The notes: generated by a model not told the origin, from the sequence alone. A stretch of DNA of 64,000 bases from Corynebacterium nuruki S6-4 (GCF_007970465.1 NZ_CP042429.1:124001-188000); one strand, 5' to 3'; positions 17,592-27,220 are shown, counted from the stretch's first letter. Program-made: numbers and translations.

Positions 17592-17641
17592 GGACGCCGC
17601 AGTCTCACAGTCGGCAGGACCGACGTGAGGCTGCGGCGTCC
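17592..17641. terminator. Long hairpin shared by deaD and the HNH gene
   Basis: The arms GGACGCCGCAG and CTGCGGCGTCC (17592-17602, 17631-17641) continue inward to a near-continuous 22-bp stem with one T-G pair, one bulged A and a five-base loop. It lies 77 bp after deaD and overlaps the last codons and the stop of the convergent HNH gene. It could act as a bidirectional terminator, though no strong T-run is present on either side. Confidence 0.55.
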
Positions 17642-18279
17642 GCGTCACTGACGGTCAGCCCGTAACTGACCGACACAGTGAGGTACCGGGCGACGTAGGC
17701 GCAGGGCACGGCGCCGTCACCGGGCGGGAGCCATTCCCCGGGGGTCCCGTCGCTCTTGGCCTGGTTCACCGGACCGCCGACGGCGACGAGGTTGAGTGCG
17801 AGGTCATTGGCGAAAGCCACCCGACGGTCCCGGGGCCAGGCGTGTGCGCCGTGGTCCCAGGCGGCGGCCAGGGGCACGACATGGTCGATCTCGACCTCGC
17901 CGGGGGATATCCGCCGGCCGGTGTACACGTCGACGGCGCTCGGGCCGGGATCCGGACACGACGGGGGACCGGCGGAACCGGGGCGGCGTCCGAACGTCGT
18001 GATGAGCACCGCCTCGCGGGAGGTGCAGTACCCGCCGTCGGCGGTGACCCCGGAGGTCCAGCCGCCGAACTGGTCCCGGTCGTAGCCGAGGACACGGACC
18101 CGGCGGTCGACGACGGTCACCCGGTCGAGCAGTGCAGCGACGGTCTGCCGGTCGGCGGCGGCCGGTGACGTCCGGCCGCCCGTCGGCGAGAGGGTGACGA
18201 CGGCGATGACGGCGAGGACCGCGACGACGGCGAGGACGGCGACGGGGAGACGGGCGGAGGCGCGGCGGGGCATTCCCAT
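17605..18279 (-). CDS. Membrane-anchored HNH endonuclease family protein (DUF1524 type)
   Basis: This 224-residue protein has a basic start, one hydrophobic helix (about residues 12-33) and an external C-terminal domain, so it is probably secreted or anchored outside. The motifs VEIDHVVPLAAAW, NDLALNLVAVGGPVNQAKSD and EWLPP are the His-metal nuclease core of the DUF1524/GmrSD-C-like family common as secreted proteins in actinobacteria. Possible roles are nutrient scavenging from DNA or contact with phage DNA; neither is shown. Two ATGs two codons apart (18279, 18273) are both possible starts. The gene is divergent from the SNF2 helicase gene, and its 3' end lies inside a long hairpin. Confidence 0.85.
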   Translation of the reverse strand: MGMPRRASARLPVAVLAVVAVLAVIAVVTLSPTGGRTSPAAADRQTVAALLDRVTVVDRRVRVLGYDRDQFGGWTSGVTADGGYCTSREAVLITTFGRRPGSAGPPSCPDPGPSAVDVYTGRRISPGEVEIDHVVPLAAAWDHGAHAWPRDRRVAFANDLALNLVAVGGPVNQAKSDGTPGEWLPPGDGAVPCAYVARYLTVSVSYGLTVSDADAAASRRSCRL

Positions 18280-18358
18280 ACCGGGAGAGACGCTCCGCGC
18301 GCCCCGGAGGTTCCCGGCCGGGGACGGTGCTGTCCGGTGGGCGTGGTACACAAGGGGA

Positions 18359-21300
18359 GTGACTGAACACCGGGTACATCTGCTGTGGCTGACCGGCCGC
18401 GGCCTCCACCTCTGGGCCGAACAGGTCGAGGGACACGCTGTGGTGGTGGACGCGTCCTCGGTCGGCCCCGGTGACCTGCCCGGACCACTGCGCGACGTAC
18501 TGACGGCCCGGCCGCTGCGGCGCCGGCAGCCGGTCCGGGTGGCGACGCCGAAGGGGGTCCTGCGCGAGCTCCCGGTGCCCACCCAGGCGTACACACCGGA
18601 ACAGGCCGTGGAGGTCCTGGCGACGCTCTCGGACTACCTCGCGGGTGCAGGACAGGACGGGCCGGACGGGCAGGGCGGGTATGACGGGCTGGGCCCGGAC
18701 GCCGTGTGGTTCATCCGCTTCCACGATTTCCTCCGTGACGTCGTCCGGGCCGGCCGGGTGATGGTGCGGATGCACTTCGAGGACGGTCAGTGGTTCCCGG
18801 TGTGGTGCCTGTCCAGCGCCGGCGACCACAACCGCATCCTCCACGGCTTCGAGGTGTCCGCCCCCGCGGTGCTCACGGTCAACGGCGGGCCCGGTGTGGT
18901 GCGTCGGGCGGCGGACGAACTGGTGCACTGGATGTGCGTCGGTATGCTGCGGGCGGCCGGCTACCGGCCCGACAACCATCTGGTCCGGGCCCTGACCGAA
19001 GGCACCGCCGACCGGCGGCTGAATCCGACCGTGGCGGAGAAACTCACCGCCTGGCGGATCTCGGCGCAGGACGCCGTCACACAGCTGGTCCTCACCCTCG
19101 ACGATCCGGGCGACCGGCAGCGCAGCGCGGAGAGCGAGGACCTCACGGCCGCCGCGGCGGCGGAAGAGGCCGCGACCGCGCCCCGCTGGCGGCTCGGCGT
19201 CCAGCTGTCGGTGGATGGCAACCCGGCCGAGCCCGTCCCGGCCGCGGAGGCCACCGACCAGCAGAAGCGGGCGCTGCGCCGCAGCCTCGACCTGGCCTAC
19301 CGGGCGTGGCCGGCGCTGGAACGTACCGGCACCGCCGTGGAGGGATGGCTCACCTCAGGAGTGTGGTTCCCGCCCGCCGACATGCTGACCGGGGACCCGA
19401 CGACGGACCGTTCCCTCGCCCTGGCACTGACGACCGGCGACGTCGAGGAACTGCTGGCCTCGGGGGCCTCCGCCCTGCTGGACGCCGGCATCGTGGTGCA
19501 GGTCCCGCGGGCCTGGTCGCGGGTCCGCCCGACGGTGCGGGCGAAGGCGACCCCGGTCGGTACCGGCCCGGGCGAGGGACGGACCGGGACCGAACAGGTC
19601 CTGTCCTTCGACTGGTCGATCGCCGTGGACGGTGAAGAACTCACGGAGGCCGAGAAGCACGACCTGCTCACCACCGCGCGGACCATCGTGCAGGTCCGGG
19701 GCCGGTTCGTCCGGCTCGACGGGGACGCCCTGCAGCGGGCCCGGGCCTATTTCAGGGCGATCGCGGAGACCCAGGAGAAGCAGCGGAAGCAGGCGGAGAA
19801 GGAACGGCTGCTGCGGGAACGCATCGCGGCCGAACTCGCGGAGAAGAAGGCGGCCCGCGGCGACAACGTCGTGGACCTCCACCCCGATCTCCACCCGCTG
19901 GTGACCGTGGCGGATCTGCTGGACGCCGAACTCGCCGCCGGCGAGGCCGTCCGGGAGACCGACGACGACCTCCACGTCGACCTCGACGGCTGGATCGGCA
20001 CGATGATGGACGCCATCGGCAACCGGATGGAGGGGGTCGGCGGCCCCCGGTTCGGGTTGCCGGTCTTTGAACCGCCGGAGCAGGTGGACGTACCGGCGGC
20101 GGTCACCGTGCCGTTGCGCGACCACCAGCGCCGGGGACTCAACTGGCTGGTCTGGATGTACCGGCACCGGCTCGGCGGGATCCTCGCCGACGACATGGGG
20201 CTGGGCAAGACCCTGCAGGTGCTCGCCCTGCTCGCCTGGGAGCGGGAGACCGGGAACGTCACCGGCCCGACCCTCGTCGTCGCACCGACCACGGTGCTCG
20301 AGGCGTGGCGCCGGGAGGTCACCGACCATGTCCCGTCGCTCACCGTGCTGCTCGACCACGGCTCCCGTAAGGTCCCGGCCGAGGACTTCGCCGCCCGCGC
20401 GACGGCCGCGGACCTCGTGGTGACCAGTTACGGCACGGTGGCGCGGAACCCGGACCGGTACCGGCAGGTCGCCTGGGGCCGGGTCGTCGCCGATGAGGCG
20501 CAGAACATCAAGAACCCCGGCACCACCCAGAGCGAGGCACTGCGCAGTCTGCGGGCCGACCACCGTCTCGCGCTGACCGGCACACCGGTGGAGAACCGGC
20601 TCGGCGAACTGCATTCGCTGATGGATTTCTGCAATCCGGGCGTGCTCGGCAGTGCGAAGGCCTTCCACAACCGGATGGGTGCGGGCATCGAGCGCGATTT
20701 CGACGAGGAGATGATGGCCCGGCTGCGCGCCGTCGTCTCCCCGTTCATCCTGCGGCGGGAGAAGACCGATGACTCGCTCGGCCTCGGTCTGCCGACCAAG
20801 TCGGAGATCGTCGATCTCGTGCCGCTGACCGGGGAGCAGGCGGCGCTGTACCAGGCGTACACCGAGGAGGTGGAGTTCCAGCTCCTCCACAGCGCCAGCG
20901 CGCGGCGCAGCGGTCTCATCCTCGCCGCCCTGTCGCACGTCAAGCAGATCTGCAACCATCCCGCCCATTTCACCGGTGACGGGTCCGGACTGCTGACCCC
21001 GGACGGGGAACACCGTTCGGGCAAGGTGGAGCGGCTGTTCGAGATCGTCGGACAGGCCGTCGCCGACGGCAGGCGGGTGCTGGTCTTCACCCAGTTCGCC
21101 ACCTTCGCCCGGATGCTCACCCCGGAGCTTGAACGGGCCTACGGTGGACCGGTCCCGGTCCTCGACGGCAGTGTGCCGCGTGCCCGCCGCACCACGCTGG
21201 TCGACGATTTCCAGTCCGAGCACGGTCCGAAGGTGATGATCCTGTCCACCCGGGCCGGTGGTACCGGGATCACCCTCACCCACGCCAGTGTGGTCGTCCA

Positions 21301-21703
21301 CATCGACCGCTGGTGGAATCCGGCGGTGGAGGACCAGGCCACCGACCGGGCGTACCGGATCGGTCAGGACCAGGACGTCACCGTCTACAAACTCGTGGCG
21401 ACCGGTACGCTCGACGAGAAGATCAATGACGTCCTCAGTGCCAAGCGTGAACTCGCCGAGGGCGTGGTCGGCCAGGGTGAACGCTGGTTGACACGGCTGG
21501 ACAATGACACACTGCGGGAGATGTGGGCGCTCAACGACTCCTCGGTCAAGCGCAGCCACCGGTTCCGGGAGCGCCATCCGAAACTGGCCGGGAAGATGTC
21601 GGATTCGGTGGTGCAGTTCGAGAGCCAGTTCGCCCGCGGACCCCGGTGGGGTGTGGCGGCGAGCGACGGGAAGAAGGGGGACGACAGTGACGGACAGGAC
21701 TGA
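18359..21703 (+). CDS. SNF2-family DNA helicase/translocase
   Basis: This 1114-residue SF2 ATPase should translocate on double-stranded DNA and remodel bound proteins. The N-terminal 600 residues carry the SNF2-associated bacterial domain. The motor follows, with Walker A ILADDMGLGKT near 617, VVADEAQNIKN (DEAQ box) near 710, LTGTPVENRL near 740 and the C-terminal lobe with RWWNPAVEDQATDRAYRIGQ near 983-1002. It is close to the RapA/HepA-like helicases found in many actinobacteria beside a SWIM-domain protein. GTG 18359 follows AAGGGGA. It is first in a four-gene run; the next start lies inside its last codons (17-bp overlap), which indicates coupled translation. Confidence 0.95.
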   Translation: MTEHRVHLLWLTGRGLHLWAEQVEGHAVVVDASSVGPGDLPGPLRDVLTARPLRRRQPVRVATPKGVLRELPVPTQAYTPEQAVEVLATLSDYLAGAGQDGPDGQGGYDGLGPDAVWFIRFHDFLRDVVRAGRVMVRMHFEDGQWFPVWCLSSAGDHNRILHGFEVSAPAVLTVNGGPGVVRRAADELVHWMCVGMLRAAGYRPDNHLVRALTEGTADRRLNPTVAEKLTAWRISAQDAVTQLVLTLDDPGDRQRSAESEDLTAAAAAEEAATAPRWRLGVQLSVDGNPAEPVPAAEATDQQKRALRRSLDLAYRAWPALERTGTAVEGWLTSGVWFPPADMLTGDPTTDRSLALALTTGDVEELLASGASALLDAGIVVQVPRAWSRVRPTVRAKATPVGTGPGEGRTGTEQVLSFDWSIAVDGEELTEAEKHDLLTTARTIVQVRGRFVRLDGDALQRARAYFRAIAETQEKQRKQAEKERLLRERIAAELAEKKAARGDNVVDLHPDLHPLVTVADLLDAELAAGEAVRETDDDLHVDLDGWIGTMMDAIGNRMEGVGGPRFGLPVFEPPEQVDVPAAVTVPLRDHQRRGLNWLVWMYRHRLGGILADDMGLGKTLQVLALLAWERETGNVTGPTLVVAPTTVLEAWRREVTDHVPSLTVLLDHGSRKVPAEDFAARATAADLVVTSYGTVARNPDRYRQVAWGRVVADEAQNIKNPGTTQSEALRSLRADHRLALTGTPVENRLGELHSLMDFCNPGVLGSAKAFHNRMGAGIERDFDEEMMARLRAVVSPFILRREKTDDSLGLGLPTKSEIVDLVPLTGEQAALYQAYTEEVEFQLLHSASARRSGLILAALSHVKQICNHPAHFTGDGSGLLTPDGEHRSGKVERLFEIVGQAVADGRRVLVFTQFATFARMLTPELERAYGGPVPVLDGSVPRARRTTLVDDFQSEHGPKVMILSTRAGGTGITLTHASVVVHIDRWWNPAVEDQATDRAYRIGQDQDVTVYKLVATGTLDEKINDVLSAKRELAEGVVGQGERWLTRLDNDTLREMWALNDSSVKRSHRFRERHPKLAGKMSDSVVQFESQFARGPRWGVAASDGKKGDDSDGQD

Positions 21704-22787
21704 CGGGACCGGCGGGACCGGCGGCACCGGCAGGAACCGGAAGACCGGTTCCGGGCGGCTCGGTCGGCCGCACCCCGAGTGGGGCGACAACGTCATCGAG
21801 GGTGACTTCGGGGCGGCGTCCCGCCGTCGTGCCGGTCGGCGCCGCGCCGAACGTGACCGGCAGGAGGCGGAACAGCGGCAGGAACAGGCGTCCCGGCAGG
21901 TCGCCTCGCGCACGCGACGCCGTGAGACGCGCCGCAGCGAAGCGTCGGGGAAGGAAGGCTGGGCCGCCGAACTGGTGCTGCGCTCGGTGTCCGCCGGGGC
22001 GGACACCGGCCGGATGTCCCGCGGACTGACCTACTACCGTGACGGCGCGGTCTTCCAGCTCTCCGCCGAACTCGGCCAGGTCAACGCTCTGGTCCGTGGG
22101 TCGCAGCTCGAACCGTTCGAGGTGCAGATGCGGTGGCGCCCGCTGTCGCCGCACCAGGTCTCCTACGTGACCGGGGAGATCACCGAGCATCCGGACAATC
22201 TCCGTCTGCTGCTCGCCGGGCGCGCCCCGCAGGACGCGGTGTCCGCCGTGCTGTTCCGGGAGAGCGACTTCATGGACTCCTGGTGCACCTGCCCGGACCA
22301 CGGGGTGGTGTGCAAACACCGGATCGCCGTGGCCCATGAGCTGGGTGTCTGCTTCACCCGCGACCCGGCGGAGTTCCTGTCGTGGCGCGGACTGGATCCG
22401 GAGGCGCTCATCGCCGCGACGACCGCCGGAGCCTCCGGTGGCGACGGTGCAGCCGCCCCGGTCGGAGCCTCCGGTGTCGGCGGTGCTGACGCTGCGGGCG
22501 GTGCCGGCGGGGACGCCACCGTGGTACCCGACCACCGCTACACCCCGACGGAATTCTGGGGCGATCCCGACCGGATCCCGCAGTGGGACCCGCTGGTGCC
22601 CGAACCCGGCCTCGAGCTCGGCGACCACTCTGCCCGGGACACCGCCGTCCGGGCGGTGAGCTGGAACACCGTCGACCAGCTCAACGTGCTGAGCCAGCTC
22701 GAGGACTGCTACGACATCTTCACCGGCCGGGACAGTGACGGGCCGACGGTGTCCGACGGGCGTGATAGGAGTGACCGTCATGACTGA
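21687..22787 (+). CDS. SWIM zinc-finger protein
   Basis: This 366-residue protein is named for its zinc motif CTCPDHGVVCKH near residues 197-208 (CxCP...CxH), which binds nucleic acid or partner proteins. Before it lies a basic, Gln/Arg-rich segment (about 40-95), probably a DNA-binding helix. A folded region with YYRDGAVFQLS follows. After it is a Gly/Ala-rich low-complexity stretch (about 245-275), then a conserved C-terminus. SWIM proteins are paired with SNF2 helicases in many actinobacteria and are thought to guide them. GTG 21687 has GGGGG six bases upstream. The gene overlaps both neighbours. Confidence 0.9.
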   Translation: MTDRTDGTGGTGGTGRNRKTGSGRLGRPHPEWGDNVIEGDFGAASRRRAGRRRAERDRQEAEQRQEQASRQVASRTRRRETRRSEASGKEGWAAELVLRSVSAGADTGRMSRGLTYYRDGAVFQLSAELGQVNALVRGSQLEPFEVQMRWRPLSPHQVSYVTGEITEHPDNLRLLLAGRAPQDAVSAVLFRESDFMDSWCTCPDHGVVCKHRIAVAHELGVCFTRDPAEFLSWRGLDPEALIAATTAGASGGDGAAAPVGASGVGGADAAGGAGGDATVVPDHRYTPTEFWGDPDRIPQWDPLVPEPGLELGDHSARDTAVRAVSWNTVDQLNVLSQLEDCYDIFTGRDSDGPTVSDGRDRSDRHD

Positions 22788-24015
22788 GAACATGGTTGGG
22801 AACACGGTTGGGAACACTGCCGGGACGCCGCACACCGTCCGCATCCTCCACACCTCCGACTGGCAGCTGGGCATGGACCGCTGGTTCCTCGGCGACGAGG
22901 CCGGCCCCCGGTACCGCGAGGCGCGGCTGTCCGTCATCGAACGACTGCTCGCCCTCGCCGCCGAGCGGGACTGCAGCGCCGTCGTCGTCGCCGGTGACGT
23001 CTTCGACGACAACCTCGTCGACGACCGGACCTGGCGCCGGGCCGTCGACATCCTGCGCGGCGCCACAGTGCCCGTGTACCTCCTGCCCGGCAACCACGAC
23101 CCCTACGATCCCGCCAGCATCTACCGCAGTCCGGTCTTCGCGGACCTCGCCCCGACCGTGCAGGTCCTCACGGACACGGTGCCGCGTCCGGTCCCGGGGA
23201 CGGTCGCCGAGATCGTCGGCGCCCCGCTGCTGTCGAAGTACATGAGTTCCGACCCCGTGGCCGGTGCCCTGCGTGACCTGCGGGACCGCGACGGGGACAC
23301 ACCACAGGGGGACCGCATCCGGGTACTCGTGGGGCACGGTGCGACGAGCAGCAGGTCCTCGACCGGGGACCCCGCGGTCATCGATGTCGATGCCGCCGCG
23401 GCGGCCTGCCGGGAGCGCACCGTGGACCTCATCGCGCTCGGCGACACCCACTCGGCAACCCGGCTGCACCCCGACGGCACCGTCTGGTACTCGGGCAGCC
23501 CGGAGCCGACCGACTTCCGGGAGGAGGACGGTGGCGGCGAAGGCCGCTCCGGCATGGTCCTGGTCACGGAGATCCGGGTGGACCCGGCCGCGCCGACGGC
23601 ACCGGCGACGGTCGAGGTCGACGAGGTTCCCGTGGGGCAGTGGCATTTCCTCGCCCTGGCGGCGACCGTGGACTCCGACGACGACCTCACCGCCTGGGTG
23701 GAACGGCTCGAGGCACTGCCGGACAAGCGGACCACGGTGGTGAAGTATGCCCTGACCGGGAGCGTCGACCTGGCGACCGGAGCCAGGCTCGACCGCGAGA
23801 TGGCGCGGCTGGCACCGTCGTTCGCCGCACTCTACGAACGGGAGAGCAGGATGGACCTGCACACCGTCCCGGCCGACGCGGAACTCGCCGATGCCGACTG
23901 GCCGGGCGCCGTCGGGGACGCCGCCCGTGACCTTGCCGACCGGACCCGCGCAGGGGACGGCACCGCACGGGACGCACTGCGCCTGCTGTACCGACTGTCC
24001 GACAGGGAGGCCTGA
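22780..24015 (+). CDS. sbcD: SbcD/Mre11-like DNA repair nuclease
   Basis: This 411-residue calcineurin-type phosphoesterase has, in order, HTSDWQLGM near 29, VAGDVFDD near 72, LPGNHDPYD near 105, VGHG near 188 and ALGDTHSATR near 223. SbcD/Mre11 proteins use these residues to hold two Mn2+ ions and cut DNA ends or hairpins together with an SbcC/Rad50 ATPase. In motif I the usual second metal ligand His is Gln (SDWQ). ATG 22780 has AGGAG nine bases upstream and overlaps the SWIM gene by 8 bp. The next gene starts one base after its stop. The family is sure; nuclease activity is inferred. Confidence 0.92.
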   Translation: MTENMVGNTVGNTAGTPHTVRILHTSDWQLGMDRWFLGDEAGPRYREARLSVIERLLALAAERDCSAVVVAGDVFDDNLVDDRTWRRAVDILRGATVPVYLLPGNHDPYDPASIYRSPVFADLAPTVQVLTDTVPRPVPGTVAEIVGAPLLSKYMSSDPVAGALRDLRDRDGDTPQGDRIRVLVGHGATSSRSSTGDPAVIDVDAAAAACRERTVDLIALGDTHSATRLHPDGTVWYSGSPEPTDFREEDGGGEGRSGMVLVTEIRVDPAAPTAPATVEVDEVPVGQWHFLALAATVDSDDDLTAWVERLEALPDKRTTVVKYALTGSVDLATGARLDREMARLAPSFAALYERESRMDLHTVPADAELADADWPGAVGDAARDLADRTRAGDGTARDALRLLYRLSDREA

Positions 24016-24016
24016 C

Positions 24017-26782
24017 GTGCTCACCGTCCATTCACTCACCCTCGACCATGTCGCCGGGGTGGACCACGCCCACCTCGACCTCCCGCCGTCCGGGGTGGTC
24101 GTCGTCCACGGCCCCAACGAGATGGGCAAGACCACCCTGCTCACCGCCTTCCGGCTGCTGCTGTCGGAGGTTCCGGTGAGCTCGAAGGCGAAACGGGTCA
24201 GGGACCTCAAGAGCGCCTCACAGGACGTCGCCTCCACCATCAGCGCCGAGCTCACCGTCGGTGACCACCGGTTGACCGTGACGAAGAGCTTCAACAAGGG
24301 ATCCGGCGGCTGCGAACTGGTCGTCACCTCACCACGACGGGAGAACCTCACCGGCCGACAGGCCGCGGAGCGGTTCAGCAGTCTGCTGTCCACCGAGGTG
24401 GACACGGGTCTGCTCAAGGCACTCACCATCGACCAGGGGGAGAGCCTCGACATCCTCGCCGCGGCCGGTATCCGGTCACTGGAGCAGGCTCTCGGTGACG
24501 ACGACGCGGTGTCCGGTACCGCCGATGGTGCCGACACCGCCGATGGTGCGGGCGCCGGGAGCGGCGACGACCAGGGGGCGGCCGCGCTCATCGGCGCGGT
24601 CGCCGAGGAAAATGCACGCTACTACACGAAGACCGGCCAGCCGGCCCGCGAGCTCAGGACGGCCCGCGCCGCCCTCGCCGAGGCCATCGACGCCGAGGAC
24701 GGTGCCCGGCAGCGCTACGACCGGGCGCAGGGGATCATCGCCGACCTCGAACGGCTGCGCGGGGAGAAGGACGACATCGCCCGGCAGGAACCCGGTGCCG
24801 TCCGGGCGGCCGGGGACGCGGCCGAGTCGCTGGCCGCCGGACGTCGGGCGGCCGAGGAACTCGACCGTCACCGGAGTGCCCTGACCGCGGCCCGGGAGCG
24901 ACTGCAGGTCGCCGACCAGCGCCGCGACGCCCGTGCCGACCAGATCCGGGCCCTGGCAGACGCGGATGCGGAGGTTGAGGAACTGACGGCGACCGTCGAG
25001 CGGGCGGTCACGGCAGCCGAGGAGGAACAGGCCCGGTCGGAAGGACTGCGCACCCGGCTCACCGCGACGCGTCGGGAATCCTGGGTGGCCCGGGCCTGGA
25101 GCACCTGGCTCGCCGCCCGGCAGCGGCACCGGGAGCACGCCGGCACACTGGCGGACCTGACCGGCCGGTGCGACAGAGCGGCGGAGATCAGCGCGGCGGT
25201 CGACGACCGGGACCGTGCCCTGCGGGCGGATCCTGCGACACCGCAGGCACTGGAGGACCTGCGCCGGTCGGCGGAACGACTGGCCCAGGCGGTGACGGTC
25301 CGGAACACCGCATCGACCACCGTCCACGTCAGCGGGCCGGTCGACGGCAGGGCGACGGTCGACGGCGTCCCGCTCGACCTCGACGGCAGCGGGGAGGACG
25401 GTGCCGGCAGCGCGACCGTCCACGCCACGGCACGGCGCGACCTGCAGCTGGGGGACTACACCGTCACCGTCATCCCCGCCCGGGACGTCCACGAGGCCGA
25501 CGACGACGTCGACCGCGCGACCGCGGACCACAACCGCCGGCTCACAGCACTCGGAGCCGCGGACGTGTCTGCGGCAGAGGACCTCGGCCGGCGCCGGAGC
25601 GTCCTCGAGGAGGAACTGCGCGAACTCCGGCTGTCGCTGGCACAGGTGACCGGAGACCGGACGGTCGCCGAGCTTGCCGCGGCCCGGGACCGGGCGGCCG
25701 CCGAGGTCGGGGTGGCGGCCCAGGACATGACCGAGGCCCTCGACCGGCTGCGGGAGGAGGATCCGGACGACGAGGTCGGCGTCGACGGCATCCCGGTCGG
25801 CGCGGTCACCGACCCGGAATCAGTCTCCGCCACCGCCGATGATCTGCGGTCGCTGTCGGACGCCGCAGCGCGCCGGGCGGAGTCGCTGCAGGAGGAGCTC
25901 GACACGGCCACCCGGGCCGGGGCCGTCGTGCGGCTGGAAGGACGGCGACGCGAACTCGCCCGGTCGGTCTCGGTCCGCGACCGGCTGTCGGCGGCCCTGC
26001 AGGCGGCGCGGGAGGAGACCCCCGACAGTGACCTCGACCGGGTCGTCGACGAGCGGCGTGCCGCGGTGCAGGACGCGGAGGAGGCCTGCACCGCCGCCGA
26101 GGAGAAGGCGGGGGACGTCGATGTCGACGATCTCGCCGCGCTCGCCGATGCCGCCGCGGTCCGCGTCCGCCGGCTCCGGGAGCGGGCGGTGGCGACGGGT
26201 AACGCACTGTCGGAGGCCTCGGGGAAGTTGAGCCAGCACGGCGGTGTCGCCGAGGATCTGGCGGAGACCCGGACCACGCGGCAACGTGCGGAACGTGAGG
26301 CCCGACGGGTGGAGCGGCAGGCGGCCGCGGCCCACCTGCTGCACACCACGGTGCAGCAGGCTCTCACCGCCGCCCGGGAACGCTATGAGGCACCGTTCCG
26401 CGGGACCTTCGAGAAGCTGGCCCGTACGCTCTACGGGGCGCCGGTCGACTTCGAGTTCGACGCCGATCTCACGGTCGCCAGGCGCTCTTTCCAGGGCGTG
26501 TCGCTCGACACCGCCCAGCTGTCCGGGGGAGCGCGGGAGCAGCTCTCCGTCCTCACCCGGTTGGCGGTGGCAGACCTCGTCGGCGGGGGCGATGCGGTCC
26601 CGGTGTTCATCGACGACGCACTGGGCTTCTCCGACCGGGGCCGTATCGGGCGGATGAACCTGGTGCTGGACGCCCTCGGCCGGGACCACCAGATCATCGT
26701 GCTGACCTGTGATGTCGCCCGGTTCGAGGGCATTGCGGGGGCAGAGTTCGTACCGATGGAGCAGGTGCGCGCCGGGGCATAG
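24017..26782 (+). CDS. sbcC: SbcC/Rad50-like ATPase without zinc hook
   Basis: This 921-residue SMC-like ATPase has Walker A HGPNEMGKTT near residue 35. Two long charged coiled-coil arms run at about 205-420 and 480-800. The C-terminal ATPase half has signature LSGGAREQLS near 835 and Walker B VFIDDALGF near 862. It is shorter than E. coli SbcC (1048 aa) and has no CxxC hook at the tip. Instead a beta-rich segment (about 430-490: VHVSGPVDGRATVDG, LGDYTVTVIPA) interrupts the arms. This organisation is nearer to YhaN-type DNA-repair ATPases. GTG 24017 follows sbcD by one base, so the two products are almost certainly partners. Confidence 0.9.
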   Translation: MLTVHSLTLDHVAGVDHAHLDLPPSGVVVVHGPNEMGKTTLLTAFRLLLSEVPVSSKAKRVRDLKSASQDVASTISAELTVGDHRLTVTKSFNKGSGGCELVVTSPRRENLTGRQAAERFSSLLSTEVDTGLLKALTIDQGESLDILAAAGIRSLEQALGDDDAVSGTADGADTADGAGAGSGDDQGAAALIGAVAEENARYYTKTGQPARELRTARAALAEAIDAEDGARQRYDRAQGIIADLERLRGEKDDIARQEPGAVRAAGDAAESLAAGRRAAEELDRHRSALTAARERLQVADQRRDARADQIRALADADAEVEELTATVERAVTAAEEEQARSEGLRTRLTATRRESWVARAWSTWLAARQRHREHAGTLADLTGRCDRAAEISAAVDDRDRALRADPATPQALEDLRRSAERLAQAVTVRNTASTTVHVSGPVDGRATVDGVPLDLDGSGEDGAGSATVHATARRDLQLGDYTVTVIPARDVHEADDDVDRATADHNRRLTALGAADVSAAEDLGRRRSVLEEELRELRLSLAQVTGDRTVAELAAARDRAAAEVGVAAQDMTEALDRLREEDPDDEVGVDGIPVGAVTDPESVSATADDLRSLSDAAARRAESLQEELDTATRAGAVVRLEGRRRELARSVSVRDRLSAALQAAREETPDSDLDRVVDERRAAVQDAEEACTAAEEKAGDVDVDDLAALADAAAVRVRRLRERAVATGNALSEASGKLSQHGGVAEDLAETRTTRQRAEREARRVERQAAAAHLLHTTVQQALTAARERYEAPFRGTFEKLARTLYGAPVDFEFDADLTVARRSFQGVSLDTAQLSGGAREQLSVLTRLAVADLVGGGDAVPVFIDDALGFSDRGRIGRMNLVLDALGRDHQIIVLTCDVARFEGIAGAEFVPMEQVRAGA

Positions 26783-26904
26783 CCGGAACGGGCGCCCTGT
26801 CCGGCGGCGGAGGGGCAGGGCGGGGTGGCAGGCCAACCTTTCGGTCGGCAGACCAAACTTGCGCCCCTGCCCCGCCGCCTCACGACCCCACCACGGCGGC
26901 TCGT

Positions 26905-26985
26905 GGTGAACAGCAGATACTGCACTGGGAGACACCGCTTCAACCCGACCAACGGTGACAGGGAGAGCAGTATCCGCCGTTCACC
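26905..26985. repeat. 19-bp imperfect inverted repeat
   Basis: The arms at 26905-26923 and 26967-26985 match at 17 of 19 positions and enclose 43 bases. In RNA the whole could form one long hairpin. Confidence 0.75.
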
Positions 26986-27126
26986 TCGGAATACCCGCCG
27001 GAAGTGGCGGCGCGGGGGAGAGGCGGGGCCGGGACCCCGGAAGAGCCGGCGCTGGCGGACCCGGCCTCCCGCCCGCGGGCCCCTGCGGACCCGGCCTCCC
27101 GCCCCCAGTGGAGCCGTGGTGCCCCC

Positions 27127-27181
27127 AGTTGACCCGATTCCGCCGTTTCCGGCGGACTGAATCGTCCGAACCGGGTCAGCT
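27127..27181. repeat. Inverted repeat AGTTGACCCG/CGGGTCAGCT with inner hairpin
   Basis: The arms at 27127-27136 and 27172-27181 pair with a single G-U. Inside, CCGCC/GGCGG forms a smaller stem. A related unit occurs at 27390-27446. Confidence 0.65.
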
Positions 27182-27220
27182 CGGTACACCGTCGACATGT
27201 CGCACAACCGGCTCGGGGGA

